A stretch of 64,000 bases of DNA from Lyophyllum atratum (lineage: Eukaryota > Basidiomycota > Agaricomycetes > Agaricales > Lyophyllaceae), in contig JACGCN010000031.1 of NCBI GenBank assembly GCA_014905825.1, positions 558,001 to 622,000 on the forward strand, read 5' to 3'. Positions 42,009 to 51,726 of the stretch are shown in pieces; the stretch's first letter is position 1; each line of letters begins with the position of its first letter. A program made the position numbers and the translations under genes. Below the pieces are notes generated by a model, which had not been told where the DNA came from, searched no databases, and worked only from the letters and a program-made list of their open reading frames with translations.

Positions 42009-44966
42009 TTATAGCCCATCCTCATCGTCGTTATGCTCAGCATCAATGACTTCCGAGGGAATGACAACGCCGCTTCCAACAAGTACATAGTCCTCTACAT
42101 GTCTCCAGAGAACGTGGAAGTATCGCTCCATCTCCCAAAGCATTGCGGCCTGCTCGTTTGCATATGCCCACCGCCCGTCATGTGTTACATCATCGTCGTA
42201 ACGACTGACCTGAAACACAGCAGAGGGCACGGGTATGCCACTGAGTGGCCTTACTGGAAAGGAAGTGACGTACCCGCCGCATCTCTTCCCTCAAAAGGAG
42301 TACTTCCTCCCTCCAGCGATCAGCCTGCGCCTTGCTTTTGCACCACTCAATCCGGAGGTCTGAGGTACTAGATGTATAAGAACATGAATGTCAGGAAGAT
42401 AAAGCAGCTCACCGTCTCGCAGACACTCATCCTGCCGTTGTTCCAACTCGCCAATCTTCATCCATATCCAGGATATTGTTGTACGGCCCTTCGAAGGATG
42501 GGCATCAGTCGGACGCATATATGCACTGGCCTGAGCCTCATCTAAAGCTCTGATATCACCGTCCAGGAGTACAGGGAACAGGGTCTCCCAGCCCAGCTTC
42601 AGCGCGAATGCCAACGACCCCAGAGCCTTGCGAGCAGCACAATACTTTGCGGCTGCACTCTTGATCTTCGTGTCCATCCTGGTTATAATCTCTCGAGAAC
42701 GGGTGTTCTGGCGTTGTCCCACTGGAAACGATCTTTGTCGTGGTATAGGTAAGCGCGTAGTCGAAGGCCATCGCGAAGTTCAGCGAGAGCATCACTGGCC
42801 TGTACATTATGAAGGTCCTACTCCATTGACCGTAGGCGTAGGTCACAGGGAGGGCCAGAAGAGGAGTGTAGGTCCGAGGGAAGGTAAAGAGGGATGTCCT
42901 GGACAGGGTCTTCATTCTCACCCTGCACCTCGATGTCATGCGCACGTACAGCGGCTAGTCCCGGTTGATGTGTGACTATCCCCGCTCAACACCTTCGCCA
43001 TCAGTTCGGCCAGTCCACGTTATAGTTGAAGGAGTACGTGGTCTGGCATGGGCGTATGTGGGCAGGAAGATGGAATTTGGGAATGAGGAAGCAAACGAGG
43101 ACCTTGCCGTCGTGATCGATATGGAGTTTATGTGGATATTGCGCCATCCGTTCCCAGACATGGACACTCCATTGACAGACAATGTCATAAGAGACGACAA
43201 TGGAGAGCAATTCGTGGTTGGATAGTGAAAGTAGGAATAGGTAGTCTACATTGATGTACCTGAGAATCGGGGGTTAGGACGATGCGACAGGTTACAGTCT
43301 ATAAACTGACCGTTCGCCTTTCAATAGATCACCAACGGAGAGGGGCCGCTTGCAGTCATGTCTTGCACAGTCAATTGCTACCACACCCGTTGCTGCCAAC
43401 CCTTTGGTCGCACGTTCAGCATTGACAGCATTATGGCTTGAGCAGGTGCTTTTCTATTCGCATAATGAGTCAGTACATGAAGTATGAGCGACATAAGAAC
43501 ATACGGGCTGGACAATAACTTTATCAAATACTTTGAGGAACTTCTTGAAACACTGTTCTGGGGCAAAGTACGACCATCCCTGGCTTAAACTGGGATCCAT
43601 GGCCTCTGACGAGACATTCTTCCTCTTTAGACAGAAGTTCGCATCAAGAGCGAGAAACAAACAATACAGAAACCTTCAACATACATGTCAATTCGATGAA
43701 GTCACCAAAGAATGATGAACAGCTCACCTGATTTCTGGGGCCATGGTCTCCCAACCCGGAGGAAGATTAAGCCCAGGTTGAGGACAGGCGGGGCAAAGAA
43801 CAGTGCATTCTCCCTGTTTTGTTGAGGTGATAAGCAGGGTCATGTCCCCTCCCAGCTTGCTTCGTCATCTTCAAGTGTCGATATTCCCGAACCATGACCA
43901 TGAACACAGGATATCGAGACTGAATCACCGCATCAGGACATTGAATATAAGTGGAGTAGTGGTATAATCAGTACCTTTTGGCATACACATGCCTGTGTTG
44001 TCAGTGAGACGCTTGACACCGTTGTAGAACTCGAGTGCTGAAGGCTTGGATTCGAAGCTGATCATCTGAAATAGCTTGAGGACGGATAGTGTTGCGGCAG
44101 TCCTCGGTCGGTCCACAGATGCAGGAAACCATCGTTGGCGGAGAAGCTGGATGAAGGGGGGCTGCTTCTGTGTACAGTCACATGAAGTCATCAGAGACGC
44201 AGCCGGGCACAAAATTGCTGCAGGTTTCACCAGGCGGGTGGCCTAGTTGTACCCGTAGGCCAAGCGATTTGAGGGATGTTTTCTTGAAATATGTTCCCGT
44301 CCATTCCTAGAAATTGATAACATGAGCACCTTTCAGGAAACGAAGAAAAATAAACTCACCTCGAGATGATGGAGAAAATTATGCTGATGCCTTAAAAGTA
44401 TACAGGACTTGCATAGGAGCTCAACGATATCACAATCGCAACAATGATACACCACCAGCTCGGAGTGTAATGGGCACGTGGTGTCATTGGGGTTGCCTCG
44501 CCCCTCAAGGCGTTGAAATTCCGCAAGGAATATGTCTCGTTCCAGAAGCCATCTCTTGAGTGGGTTATACTAGTTCCAACCATATATGTTAGCCACCTGA
44601 ATCGACAACAAAGTGAAAGGTTCTCACATTCATCTTGGGACACTTTTCAGTTGTCTCACCGACCTGGTCGAGATACTTGGGGTCAACATCCAGAGGCAAG
44701 TCATCGGACACGTATTCGTAGTTCCACATGTCAGGGTTGTTGACAGACTCCGAGGCAGACGGCGAGAGGGGATGGTCCCTGGGGATGTCAAAGCAGGTGG
44801 CTGATACGCTGAAGGACATGCTGTCAGCACGGAGATCGTAGTGTACTGAGGGAACCGAGATGGTAGGTGTAGTTGAGGGACCAATGCCATCGGAGGGATC
44901 ATTGTCGAGGGGAATGACGACCATATCCGTCTTCTGCTTCTTCCTCCCCCGGCGTTGGCTAGACAT
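42009..44966 (-). pseudogene. KDZ (Kyakuja-Dileera-Zisupton) transposase with CxC cysteine cluster, damaged
   Basis: Starts MSSQRRGRKKQKTDMV at 44966. Exon 1 (44628-44966) splices to exon 2 at 44569 and gives NPLKRWLLERDIFLAEFQRL, then the cysteine cluster CPLH..CCDC..LLCKSC. After the next intron come LKSLGLRVQLGHPPGETC, DCTQKQPPFIQLLRQRWFPA, FMVMVREYRHLKMTKQAGRG, FLALDANFCLKRKNVSSEAM, TCSSHNAVNAERATKGLAAT, VVSYDIVCQWSVHVWERM, PKFHLPAHIRPCQTTYSFNY and TDGEGVERG. All are KDZ landmarks; YDIVCQW and the PKFHLPAH..CQ motif belong to the catalytic core. The tail ends EHNDDEDGL at 42009. At least two frame shifts (near 44190 and 43830) are not explained by introns, so I call it a pseudogene. It neighbours a TET/JBP gene on the same strand. 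Confidence 0.88.
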
Positions 44967-45340
44967 TGCTGGACTGAAGTTTGAAAGATGGATGGAGAAG
45001 GAAGAACGTCTCTGATGGATGGGGGTGGGAAGGAGATCTGCCGTTGACTAGACATCGCTAGACTGAAGTTCAAAGGATGGAAGGAGAAGGAGGACACCTC
45101 TGAGGACGAGGGTGGGAGGGAGAGCTCCTCAGATGGAACAGACACTGAAAATCTGAGCATCGAGGAACGTGCGGATGAGTGGGGGAACACGCACCATGAA
45201 TAGACATAGCTGACGCACCTGTACCTTCTGACACATGGGCTCCTGCAAATTTTATTGAGGAACATGTGGATCAGCGAGTCAACGCGCACCATGAATAGAC
45301 ATAGCTGACGCTCCTGTACCTTCAAGCGCATGGGCTCCTG
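44950..45340. repeat. Two tandem duplications upstream of the KDZ gene
   Basis: First pair: CTAGACAT(T/C)GCT(G/A)GACTGAAGTT at 44958 and 45048, unit about 90 bp, with the KDZ start codon region inside the first copy. Second pair: CACCATGAATAGACATAGCT at about 45191 and 45288, unit about 97 bp. Both lie 5' of the transposase and may be promoter duplications. Confidence 0.75.
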
Positions 45341-45399
45341 CAAATTTGTTCGTGTGCCACCGCTTATACCTCACCCGAACTCATATGATTGGTCATGTT

Positions 45400-45691
45400 A
45401 AGGTACATCGCCTGGTGTGCATGTGTCACATGCATGCAGAGGTGGTGCTGAAATATATTCCATGGAAGCAATTGGTCAACCCCTGAGCCGACTCATACCT
45501 TGCGTGGTGCACACAGAATTTATGATTGGCAATAGCCGTCGAGGCACAATGTAACCTGGAAATGTGCACATCATCCGACTCGGATCATGGCTTCCAATGT
45601 GAAATTCGAGATAGGAGCTACCCCAGCTTGTGATGAGAAGCTGAGGGTAAATTATTTGCATTAGCGTATCGAGAATTACACATGTATCGTA
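45400..45691. other. Spacer between KDZ and TET/JBP genes
   Basis: No gene seen. It lies 3' of the TET/JBP-like gene and 5' of the KDZ transposase, both minus-strand, so it should contain the first gene's terminator and the second's promoter. Confidence 0.4.
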
Positions 45692-47700
45692 TTACAAACT
45701 AGTGGCCACAAATTCCCGACAGGCTCGACGGCGCTCGCGCTCCGACTTGGGAATGCCAGTCCCCATGAACACCTGATGGCGATCCTTCACAAGCCCGGTA
45801 ATTGTGGAGAACAGATGTAAAGATCTTGCCTTCCGCTGGGCACGGTCACCATTGAGCTTTTCGATGATGGCCTTACCAGTCTTGGGGTGGTCTCGGAGAA
45901 TAGATTGGGCTGTGCAAAAGCCGTAGCGAACATAGCGTACAAGACCGCCGGCACAGAACTGGGTGATAGAGTAACGCTGTTCGCCAGGCTGAATGGCTGT
46001 GTTACCATGGCGAAGCAGACCGGAGAGGAGAAGGATTGTGGAGCCAGGAGGGAATTCTATCGCGATCTTGAGATCGAAAAGGACAAGATGACCACCCTGT
46101 TTCGGGTTGAACTTGCCGAGCGCCGTAACAGGGCACAAACCGTGGGGTGAGTTGTGGAAATCGAGGTGGTCAAGAGTGATGGTGGAGGGGCTGAGGTTGA
46201 AGCTGATGCCGGGGTAAATTGACTCGGGGAAGTTAAGGCTCAATTTATCATCATTTAGTGTGAGACGAGTAAGGTGGTAGGAAAGATCTTCATAGACTTT
46301 TGGTGCGTATTTGGCCAATGAGTCTGTGTCGATGAATCAACCTAAGTCAAAGGCATAGTCGAGTGAAGACTCACCTGCCAGCGATTTGCGCTATATTGGT
46401 GTTGCTGGGAAGGTCTTTGATAAGGTGTTCCTCTGCTACTGTCGTGTGCTGGAGATTTCCGGGTTTCTGTAAATAATTTTTTGAGCAACTTGGTAGGGGT
46501 ATACGGATACAAAAGCGCACCTTGTGTCCACCACCCTGCAAAATCCCACAGGCCAGAGAACTGTAATCACTGCGGCGGTTACGGTCCTCCAGAGGAGAGA
46601 GCACTCCACTCCGAAGACCCCTAATGCGAACATCCACCAGCTTCTGTGCAACAGCATCGACGAGGTCTGACCACTTTGATGGAGTAGAAGGAGGAGATGG
46701 AGATGTTCCTGGTGTGGGATAAGGCACGACAATTGACGGCTGTCCCGCAAGAAATACGATTACACAACCCTTTTGGTCCATGATGACCTTGGGTGTCCTT
46801 ATTTCAAGTCAGCAAACGCTTTGAAGAAAAAAGTTGGGGTAAAACGTACTATCCGTCCCAGACTATGACCTGATACCCTTTCTGTCTGAGGAGCTCAATT
46901 GTCGGAATCTTGGAATTCCTTGTGAGGTACGGACACCCGATCCAGCCATCATACAAAGTTGGGAGGTCTACGTAGTGTTTAAAAGTCCAGTCACCGTGAC
47001 TGAAAATGACTGGACTGTAACTGATCTGTGACTGGTAATGACCGGACTTCCAGTCCTGTCATCCTGGAATGACTGGTGCACCAGTCCAGTTATTTTCATA
47101 ATCTGGAATTCTGCGTAACTGGAAATAACCAGTCGCGACCGGTTTGTGACCGGTCATTTCTATACATACTATATATCTGATTATAGCCCCGTTATAGGGC
47201 TTCAAAATGACCCTTGGGTCAAATAAATCGGATGAGAACTGAATGCGCTATGGCCAAAACAATTTCGGAACACCAAGTTTGAGTGCAGACTGTACTAAGC
47301 ATCTTAATCAGCTCATATCGCAGTCGGATCTTATCGGATTCTCACGACCCAGGGTTCATCCGAAAGGTGGAAGCATACTCTACATTATGTATGACATATA
47401 TAACCGGTTATCGCCGGTTATGACCGGCCTAGGACCGGTTTTCGTAAAACCGGTCAAAACCGGTCATAGAACTGATTGTGACTGGTGGTGACTGGTCGCC
47501 ATCAGTTCAGTTCGGTTTTTTGGAGTTTTAAGCATCACATGTGACCGGTTACGGTCCGGTCTTGCCTAATTTGGCGAAAAAACCGGACTTGACCTGACTT
47601 TAAATCACTAGGTCTACGATGTCCATTTCGGTTCTGATGTAACGAAGCCGCTCCTCCGCAGGTGAATACACTTCAGATATATCAATGTTGTGATTCAATT
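45692..47700 (-). pseudogene. TET/JBP-type 2-oxoglutarate/Fe(II) dioxygenase, damaged
   Basis: Family members oxidise 5-methylcytosine in DNA. From 5': SPAEERLRYIRTEMDIVDLP, a 638-bp insertion, then DGWIGCPYLTRNSKIPTIEL and QKGYQVIVWDG (to about 46860), DQKGCVIVFLAGQP, DYSSLACGILQGGGHK (46781-46520), PGNLQHTTVAEEHL, then 46318-45692 with the double-stranded beta-helix core: ITLDHLDFHNSPHGLCPVTA (iron-binding H-x-D), GGHLVLFDLKIAIEFPPGS, LLRHGNTAIQ (distal His) and GEQRYSITQFCAGGL (2-oxoglutarate Arg). All active-site residues are intact. Lesions: the insertion at 46973-47610, an apparent stop where the WDG exon joins the next, and a phase mismatch at the intron near 46330-46380. Fungal TET/JBP genes are known to travel with KDZ transposons, which is exactly the context here. 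Confidence 0.85.
46973..47610. mobile_element. hAT-type MITE inserted in the TET/JBP gene
   Basis: 638 bp with ends TAGTGTTTAAAAGTC and, inverted, TAGTGATTTAAAGTC. The 8-bp flanks GGTCTACG at 46965-46972 and 47611-47618 are identical. Removing it restores DIVDLPTLYDGWIGCPYL. The TAGTG start and 8-bp duplication fit the hAT superfamily. The interior is full of ACCGGT(C/T) words and CCAGTC/GACTGG subterminal repeats. Confidence 0.88.
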
Positions 47701-48480
47701 GATTGAAAGAAACAGTGAATTTTAAGGAAAGCACCTTCGATGATTGGGCGACGGTGCTTGGCAGTATCAGGGTGATGTGAGACTATAAAAAAATATTAGT
47801 ACCTGGAAGACACCTATGAGTAAACCCAAGCACACCTTCTGCATATGAGCGACGGTATCTGGAACCTGGTCGATGACGTTGCGAGGCGTCTGGAACGTGG
47901 GTGGGAGCTGCTGCTGGTGCTGTGGATGGTGGTATGGGAAGAGGATGGGTCCGCAGTGGCTCCGGTTTGTCTGATTGATCGATCAGGGGTGTGACTACCG
48001 GACCCAGGTGATACCGACATCAACATACCTTCCACAGTTGCTCGATAGGGCCGCAATGCAGCCATGCCATCATTGGAGGCTGACGGCAAATTCAGAGAGG
48101 GAGACATAGACATATAGAAACGAAAAATCAAGACTTACCGCAGGATTTTCAAGAGAACGAGAATGTGGTCTATATTTGGATGAGGAACTTCGCGAAATAT
48201 AACAGTGATGATTGCATGTGTTTGAATCGGGAGTTCCACATGGGTGATAGGAGGTGGGACGGTGGGCAGCATGTGGAAATAGTGGGAAGAAGTTGGGCGA
48301 TCGGTGGGAATGGGTTGGACTCCAATGAATTTGGGTGTGCCATGTATAATCCTGTTGGACGAGTTCATGGCTGAGGGCATTTTTGAACTCTTTCAGTGAC
48401 AAGAAAATCAATTTACTTCCCGTCTTCCTTCGACACAAGTTTCTTTCTGCAATGTCAAGGGAAAAGACTTCCGGTGGACC
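47701..48480 (-). other. Region 5' of the TET/JBP core, Pro/Ser-rich frames
   Basis: Minus-strand frames here (48504-47814) are rich in Ser, Pro and His without a recognised domain. TET/JBP proteins of fungi often have unconserved N-termini, so this may be the first exon or exons of that gene, but I cannot define splice sites or a start. Confidence 0.35.
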
Positions 48481-48579
48481 TAAAAAGGGCAAAGACGGGC
48501 TCACAAAGTACCAACACTATTAATTACCAGAAGTGAACTATGTTTGCATTTTATTTTAGAGCATTATTAATATTTCTAC

Positions 48580-49324
48580 AGGCATCTAGAGCTTAGAGAG
48601 AAGAAATGTGAGCGTGATCGGATACGTCGCCAGAAATTGAAGGAAGAATCGCTTGCAACATCGGTTGATAATGAAACCCCTGAACCACTCCTTCCTGAAC
48701 TTCCATGCTACTGCTGCACCTTATGTCGACAAGATGGTCCAAGAATCAATCGTTGCCATAACTGCAGAGGATACTTTACCAGAACCCGGGTCATATCGAG
48801 AGCTTGACGAGCTCAATGAATTGTGTCTGTGAGTGATACACTGGGGAAAAGGTTGGGGGGGTATTTCGAATTGAGATATGGGTCTCGACGCATCATACAA
48901 CCATGCTCTCAAGCGGGATAACGTTGCACATTGGCGAGAACAAATTAGCAAGCATGTACAGACAGGAAGGCTCTTATTGGGTCGAGTTCACACTATGGAC
49001 GGCTCCTTGCCTACAGCGGGGTGGAACATCAGGGAATTATGGCGAGAGAAGTCTACTTTGTTAGATCTGCTCATTAGGGGAGTCACCACACTGGAGATCA
49101 AGACGTCTATCCTACCTGGGCTAGGTAGAGTAGACTCACTATACCGTGAGTTGGAGGATGCTCATACCTCGGAGGAAAGCGCGGTGGAGACAGATTCCGA
49201 GTCATTGCTCAGTGATGGCAACGGTGCTGACAACGAGGATGAGACTGTGCAGAGTTCTGATGACGAACGTGACGATGAAGACGAAGACATGGATTTGGGG
49301 GGAGATAACAGCTACGACCTGTAG
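48580..49324 (+). other. Hypothetical gene fragment with cysteine motif and acidic tail
   Basis: Frame at about 48580-48790 reads HLELREKKCERDRIRRQKLK and then PCYCCTLCRQDGPRINRCHN followed by CRGY, a zinc-binding-like C..CC..C pattern, before a stop. ORF 48878-49324 starts MGLDASYNHALKRDNVAHWR, includes GWNIRELWREKSTLLDLLIR, and ends in a ~60-residue Asp/Glu/Ser tail. The two could be exons of one gene. Not recognised; its place beside TET/JBP and KDZ makes cargo of the transposon one possibility. Confidence 0.4.
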
Positions 49325-49362
49325 ATACAACCATATATGTATGTTATAGCCACTACAAGAGC

Positions 49363-50069
49363 TCAAACCGCGGCATTGCCAGTGAGGATACTCTTCTCGA
49401 TCTTGGAGACAACCTTGGTGACCATACCCGCTGCCAGTGCTGCTCTATATTCCTTCCAGCCCTTTTCTTCTGATGAGGTGCGATGACCAGTTCTGCCTGA
49501 TATGCCGAGGATATTAAGATTAATATGGTGGCTAGGATTGTAGTCAGTGACAGTGGACATAGATGAGGTAAGAAAGATAGACTTACTAGCCCTTGTACAC
49601 ACCAGGCTCACAGCCTACAGTGATGACATACCACCTTTCAAAAGGGGGGATGTCCTCATGGTTGTGTGTGAGAGGAGGTGCGGGAGTGATAGACATCACA
49701 GCAGGTGCTGGAGCCTCAGGGGGCTCCTGGGCTTGAGTGCTATCCGACAACTCCGTAAGAAACTCGGAAGGGTCAGGCAAGAACTCTAACCCAAACTCCT
49801 GCTGTCATCCGCAGGTGGAGCGCGTTCTGCAAGGGGAGCACGTGGGGCAGGGGCTTGAGCCACAACCGGCTCGGCTGCAGGCAGCACCACGGAGGGAACA
49901 CAGCGAGTAGCAGGGAAGCAATGAGGCCTTCCGTTGCCTGAGTGATGTGATCAGAGATCATATATCATATTTGATGTATCAAAAACGTACCACGCATGAC
50001 CCAGAGACCACACTCAGCACAATAGGCACAAAGAGCCGGAGGGAGGTCCGTAGGCTCGATTGATTTGTA
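49363..50069 (-). pseudogene. Viroplasmin/RNase H1 N-domain-like protein, interrupted
   Basis: Minus-strand exon-like frames read YKSIEPTDLPPALCAYCAEC and GLWVMR, then a Pro/Ala-rich linker (TQAQEPPEAPAPAVMSITPA), PFERWYVITVGCEPGVYKG and, after a likely intron, LNILGISGRTGHRTSSEEKG with WKEYRAALAAGMV. The WYVITVG..PGVYKGW pattern plus a following SG(x)n..A(x)..YR segment resembles the N-terminal domain of RNase H1, a module common in agaricomycete mobile-element ORFs. The 5' side is cut at 50078 by the TIR of the second KDZ element. Confidence 0.5.
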
Positions 50070-50109
50070 CCCCATAGGAGTACTTTACACTCCCCCTGGT
50101 TTCCACTAG

Positions 50110-50300
50110 ACTGCACGTGTGCTCTACATAGGGTCTATATAAATTCTATGTAATTCTACGTAAACTCTACATAGATACCCCGTGACACCTTACATGGACT
50201 TCATGTAGACCTATGTAGACCCTATGTAGAGTCTATGTAGAGCCTATGTAGAGTGTATTAGCATAAGTTGGAGAGCTGCAAGTACCAAGTTGGATAGAGT
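50110..50300. repeat. KDZ subterminal repeats, left block
   Basis: TCTACATAG, TCTACGTAAACTC, CTATGTAGA and related words, many palindromic (CTACGTAG-like), in dense array. They continue at 58241 beyond the LTR element. Confidence 0.85.
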
Positions 50301-50305
50301 TTATG

Positions 50306-50724
50306 TGTGATGCCTGGCGGTGACATCGGGCGTCCACGGACTTCTCGTTGGTCGAAGCTGGGTCCGAGAGGCAGAGCTGCGGGGTGGGTCACCTGTTGAG
50401 GTTCCCAGTCCACGCGTGCTCCGGGCGCGATGGCGGTCGCGCCTAGCTGCAACCCTGCTAAGGGGCAATGTCGTCCTTTGCAGGACTCTTGTGACCCTAG
50501 AGGAGGGGTGCTGTCACCCTACACAGGGGCGGCGGTGTACGCGATGTACCGTAGGTGAGCACGGGCTCGGAGATCCTTAGGGAGGGTCGACGAGGGGGTA
50601 AAAGTGTGCTTGTTGTATTCTAAGGAAGTTCTCGGAATACAATATGTGCTGACTAATTGTATGCTACTGTTGTCCATGGCCTTTGGGCATGTCTAGTGGC
50701 CCAGTCCAATACACCACCGTCACA
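50306..50724 (-). repeat. LTR (left copy, 419 bp)
   Basis: Starts TGTGATGCCTGGCGG and ends CACCGTCACA, a TG..CA LTR with short inverted ends TGTGA/TCACA. I see no difference from the right copy at 57817-58235. In the inferred minus orientation this is the 3' LTR. Confidence 0.93.
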
Positions 50725-50740
50725 GTGCCCCCCCATGTCC
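50725..50740 (-). other. Putative polypurine tract
   Basis: Minus strand reads GGACATGGGGGGGCAC directly before the TGTGACGG start of the 3' LTR. Position fits a polypurine tract, but it is short and ends in CAC. Confidence 0.4.
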
Positions 50741-50974
50741 AGAGGGCATGCAGCGGAAAGAAAACTAGGCATACAATGGCCCCCCAAATTCTAAGGTTAA
50801 AAGTCAAGATGAAGGGAAAGAAAATAACGTGCCCAGAACAATGGGCCCCCCAGTTTCGAAAAAAGAAGAAAAAATTTCCACCCAAAATTTCCATTCCACA
50901 TCTGAGAAGCGCTCGAAGCGCTAGTTGAAAGAAGCCTCTCAACCCCAATATACTGCCACTCCATCTGCCACTGC

Positions 50975-51440
50975 AATGAGGATAGCAGGAGGGTGGTTAC
51001 ATGTCCATCGTACCCTCCACCATCCCTCTGTATCCTTCAGAGGCTCCAGTGGGGCCGCTGTGCCATGCCAGGCTGGGAAGGCGCTAAGTTGTTGGAGGCT
51101 TCGCCAGTTGTCGCCTTACGGCTAGGCTATATGCACCTGTCATTGCACTGAGGATAGCAGGAGCGTAGTTGGAGGTCCTCCATATCCTATCTCTTCTCTC
51201 TCTGCATCCTTTAGCAGCTCCAGTGGGGCCACTGCGCCATGCCAGGCTGGGAAGGCGATAAGTCGTCGGAGGCCTTTGCCAGTCCTAGCCTTACTGCCAT
51301 ATGCGCCTGCCATCACACTGAGGATAGCAGAAGGGTAGTCAGAGGTCCTCCATATCCTAACCCTTCTCTCTCTGCATCCTTTAGCGGCTCCAGTGGGGCC
51401 GCTGTGCCACGTCAGGCTGAGGAGACGGTATATAGTCCTC
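50975..51440. repeat. Triplicate ~160-185-bp unit inside the LTR element
   Basis: Each unit has GAGGATAGCAGGAG or GAGGATAGCAGAAG, then CTCTGCATCCTTTAG or a close variant, CTCCAGTGGGGCC and ATGCCAGGCTGGGAAGGCG (or variant). Copies start near 50980, 51152 and 51322. No coding sense is conserved. Confidence 0.85.
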
Positions 51441-51726
51441 GGTACCTATACCTCCCCCCCACAGCCCCCCACTTCTCCCGTGTGCATACTGAAGTGGTTC
51501 AGATGTACACGAGATAAGTACCCAAACGTGTGGAGGTAAACCTGAGGGCTGAAGGTTGAAGGAAGATGATTGGGATATGGCATAATCATGGCACATGACA
51601 AAAGGTGCGGTCGGGTAGAGAAAGCAATCCTGGGACTAGGGCGGGGGGCGGGCGGGTATGAAAACAATCACCAGGATTTGGCTCTCCAGTTTCCACTTCC
51701 AGAGGAGGAGAGAACATAGGAGTCCA

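Noticed and set aside
50320..50580. 86-codon ORF present identically in both LTRs
   Set aside because: It is repeated because the LTRs are repeated; no start context or motif supports a protein.
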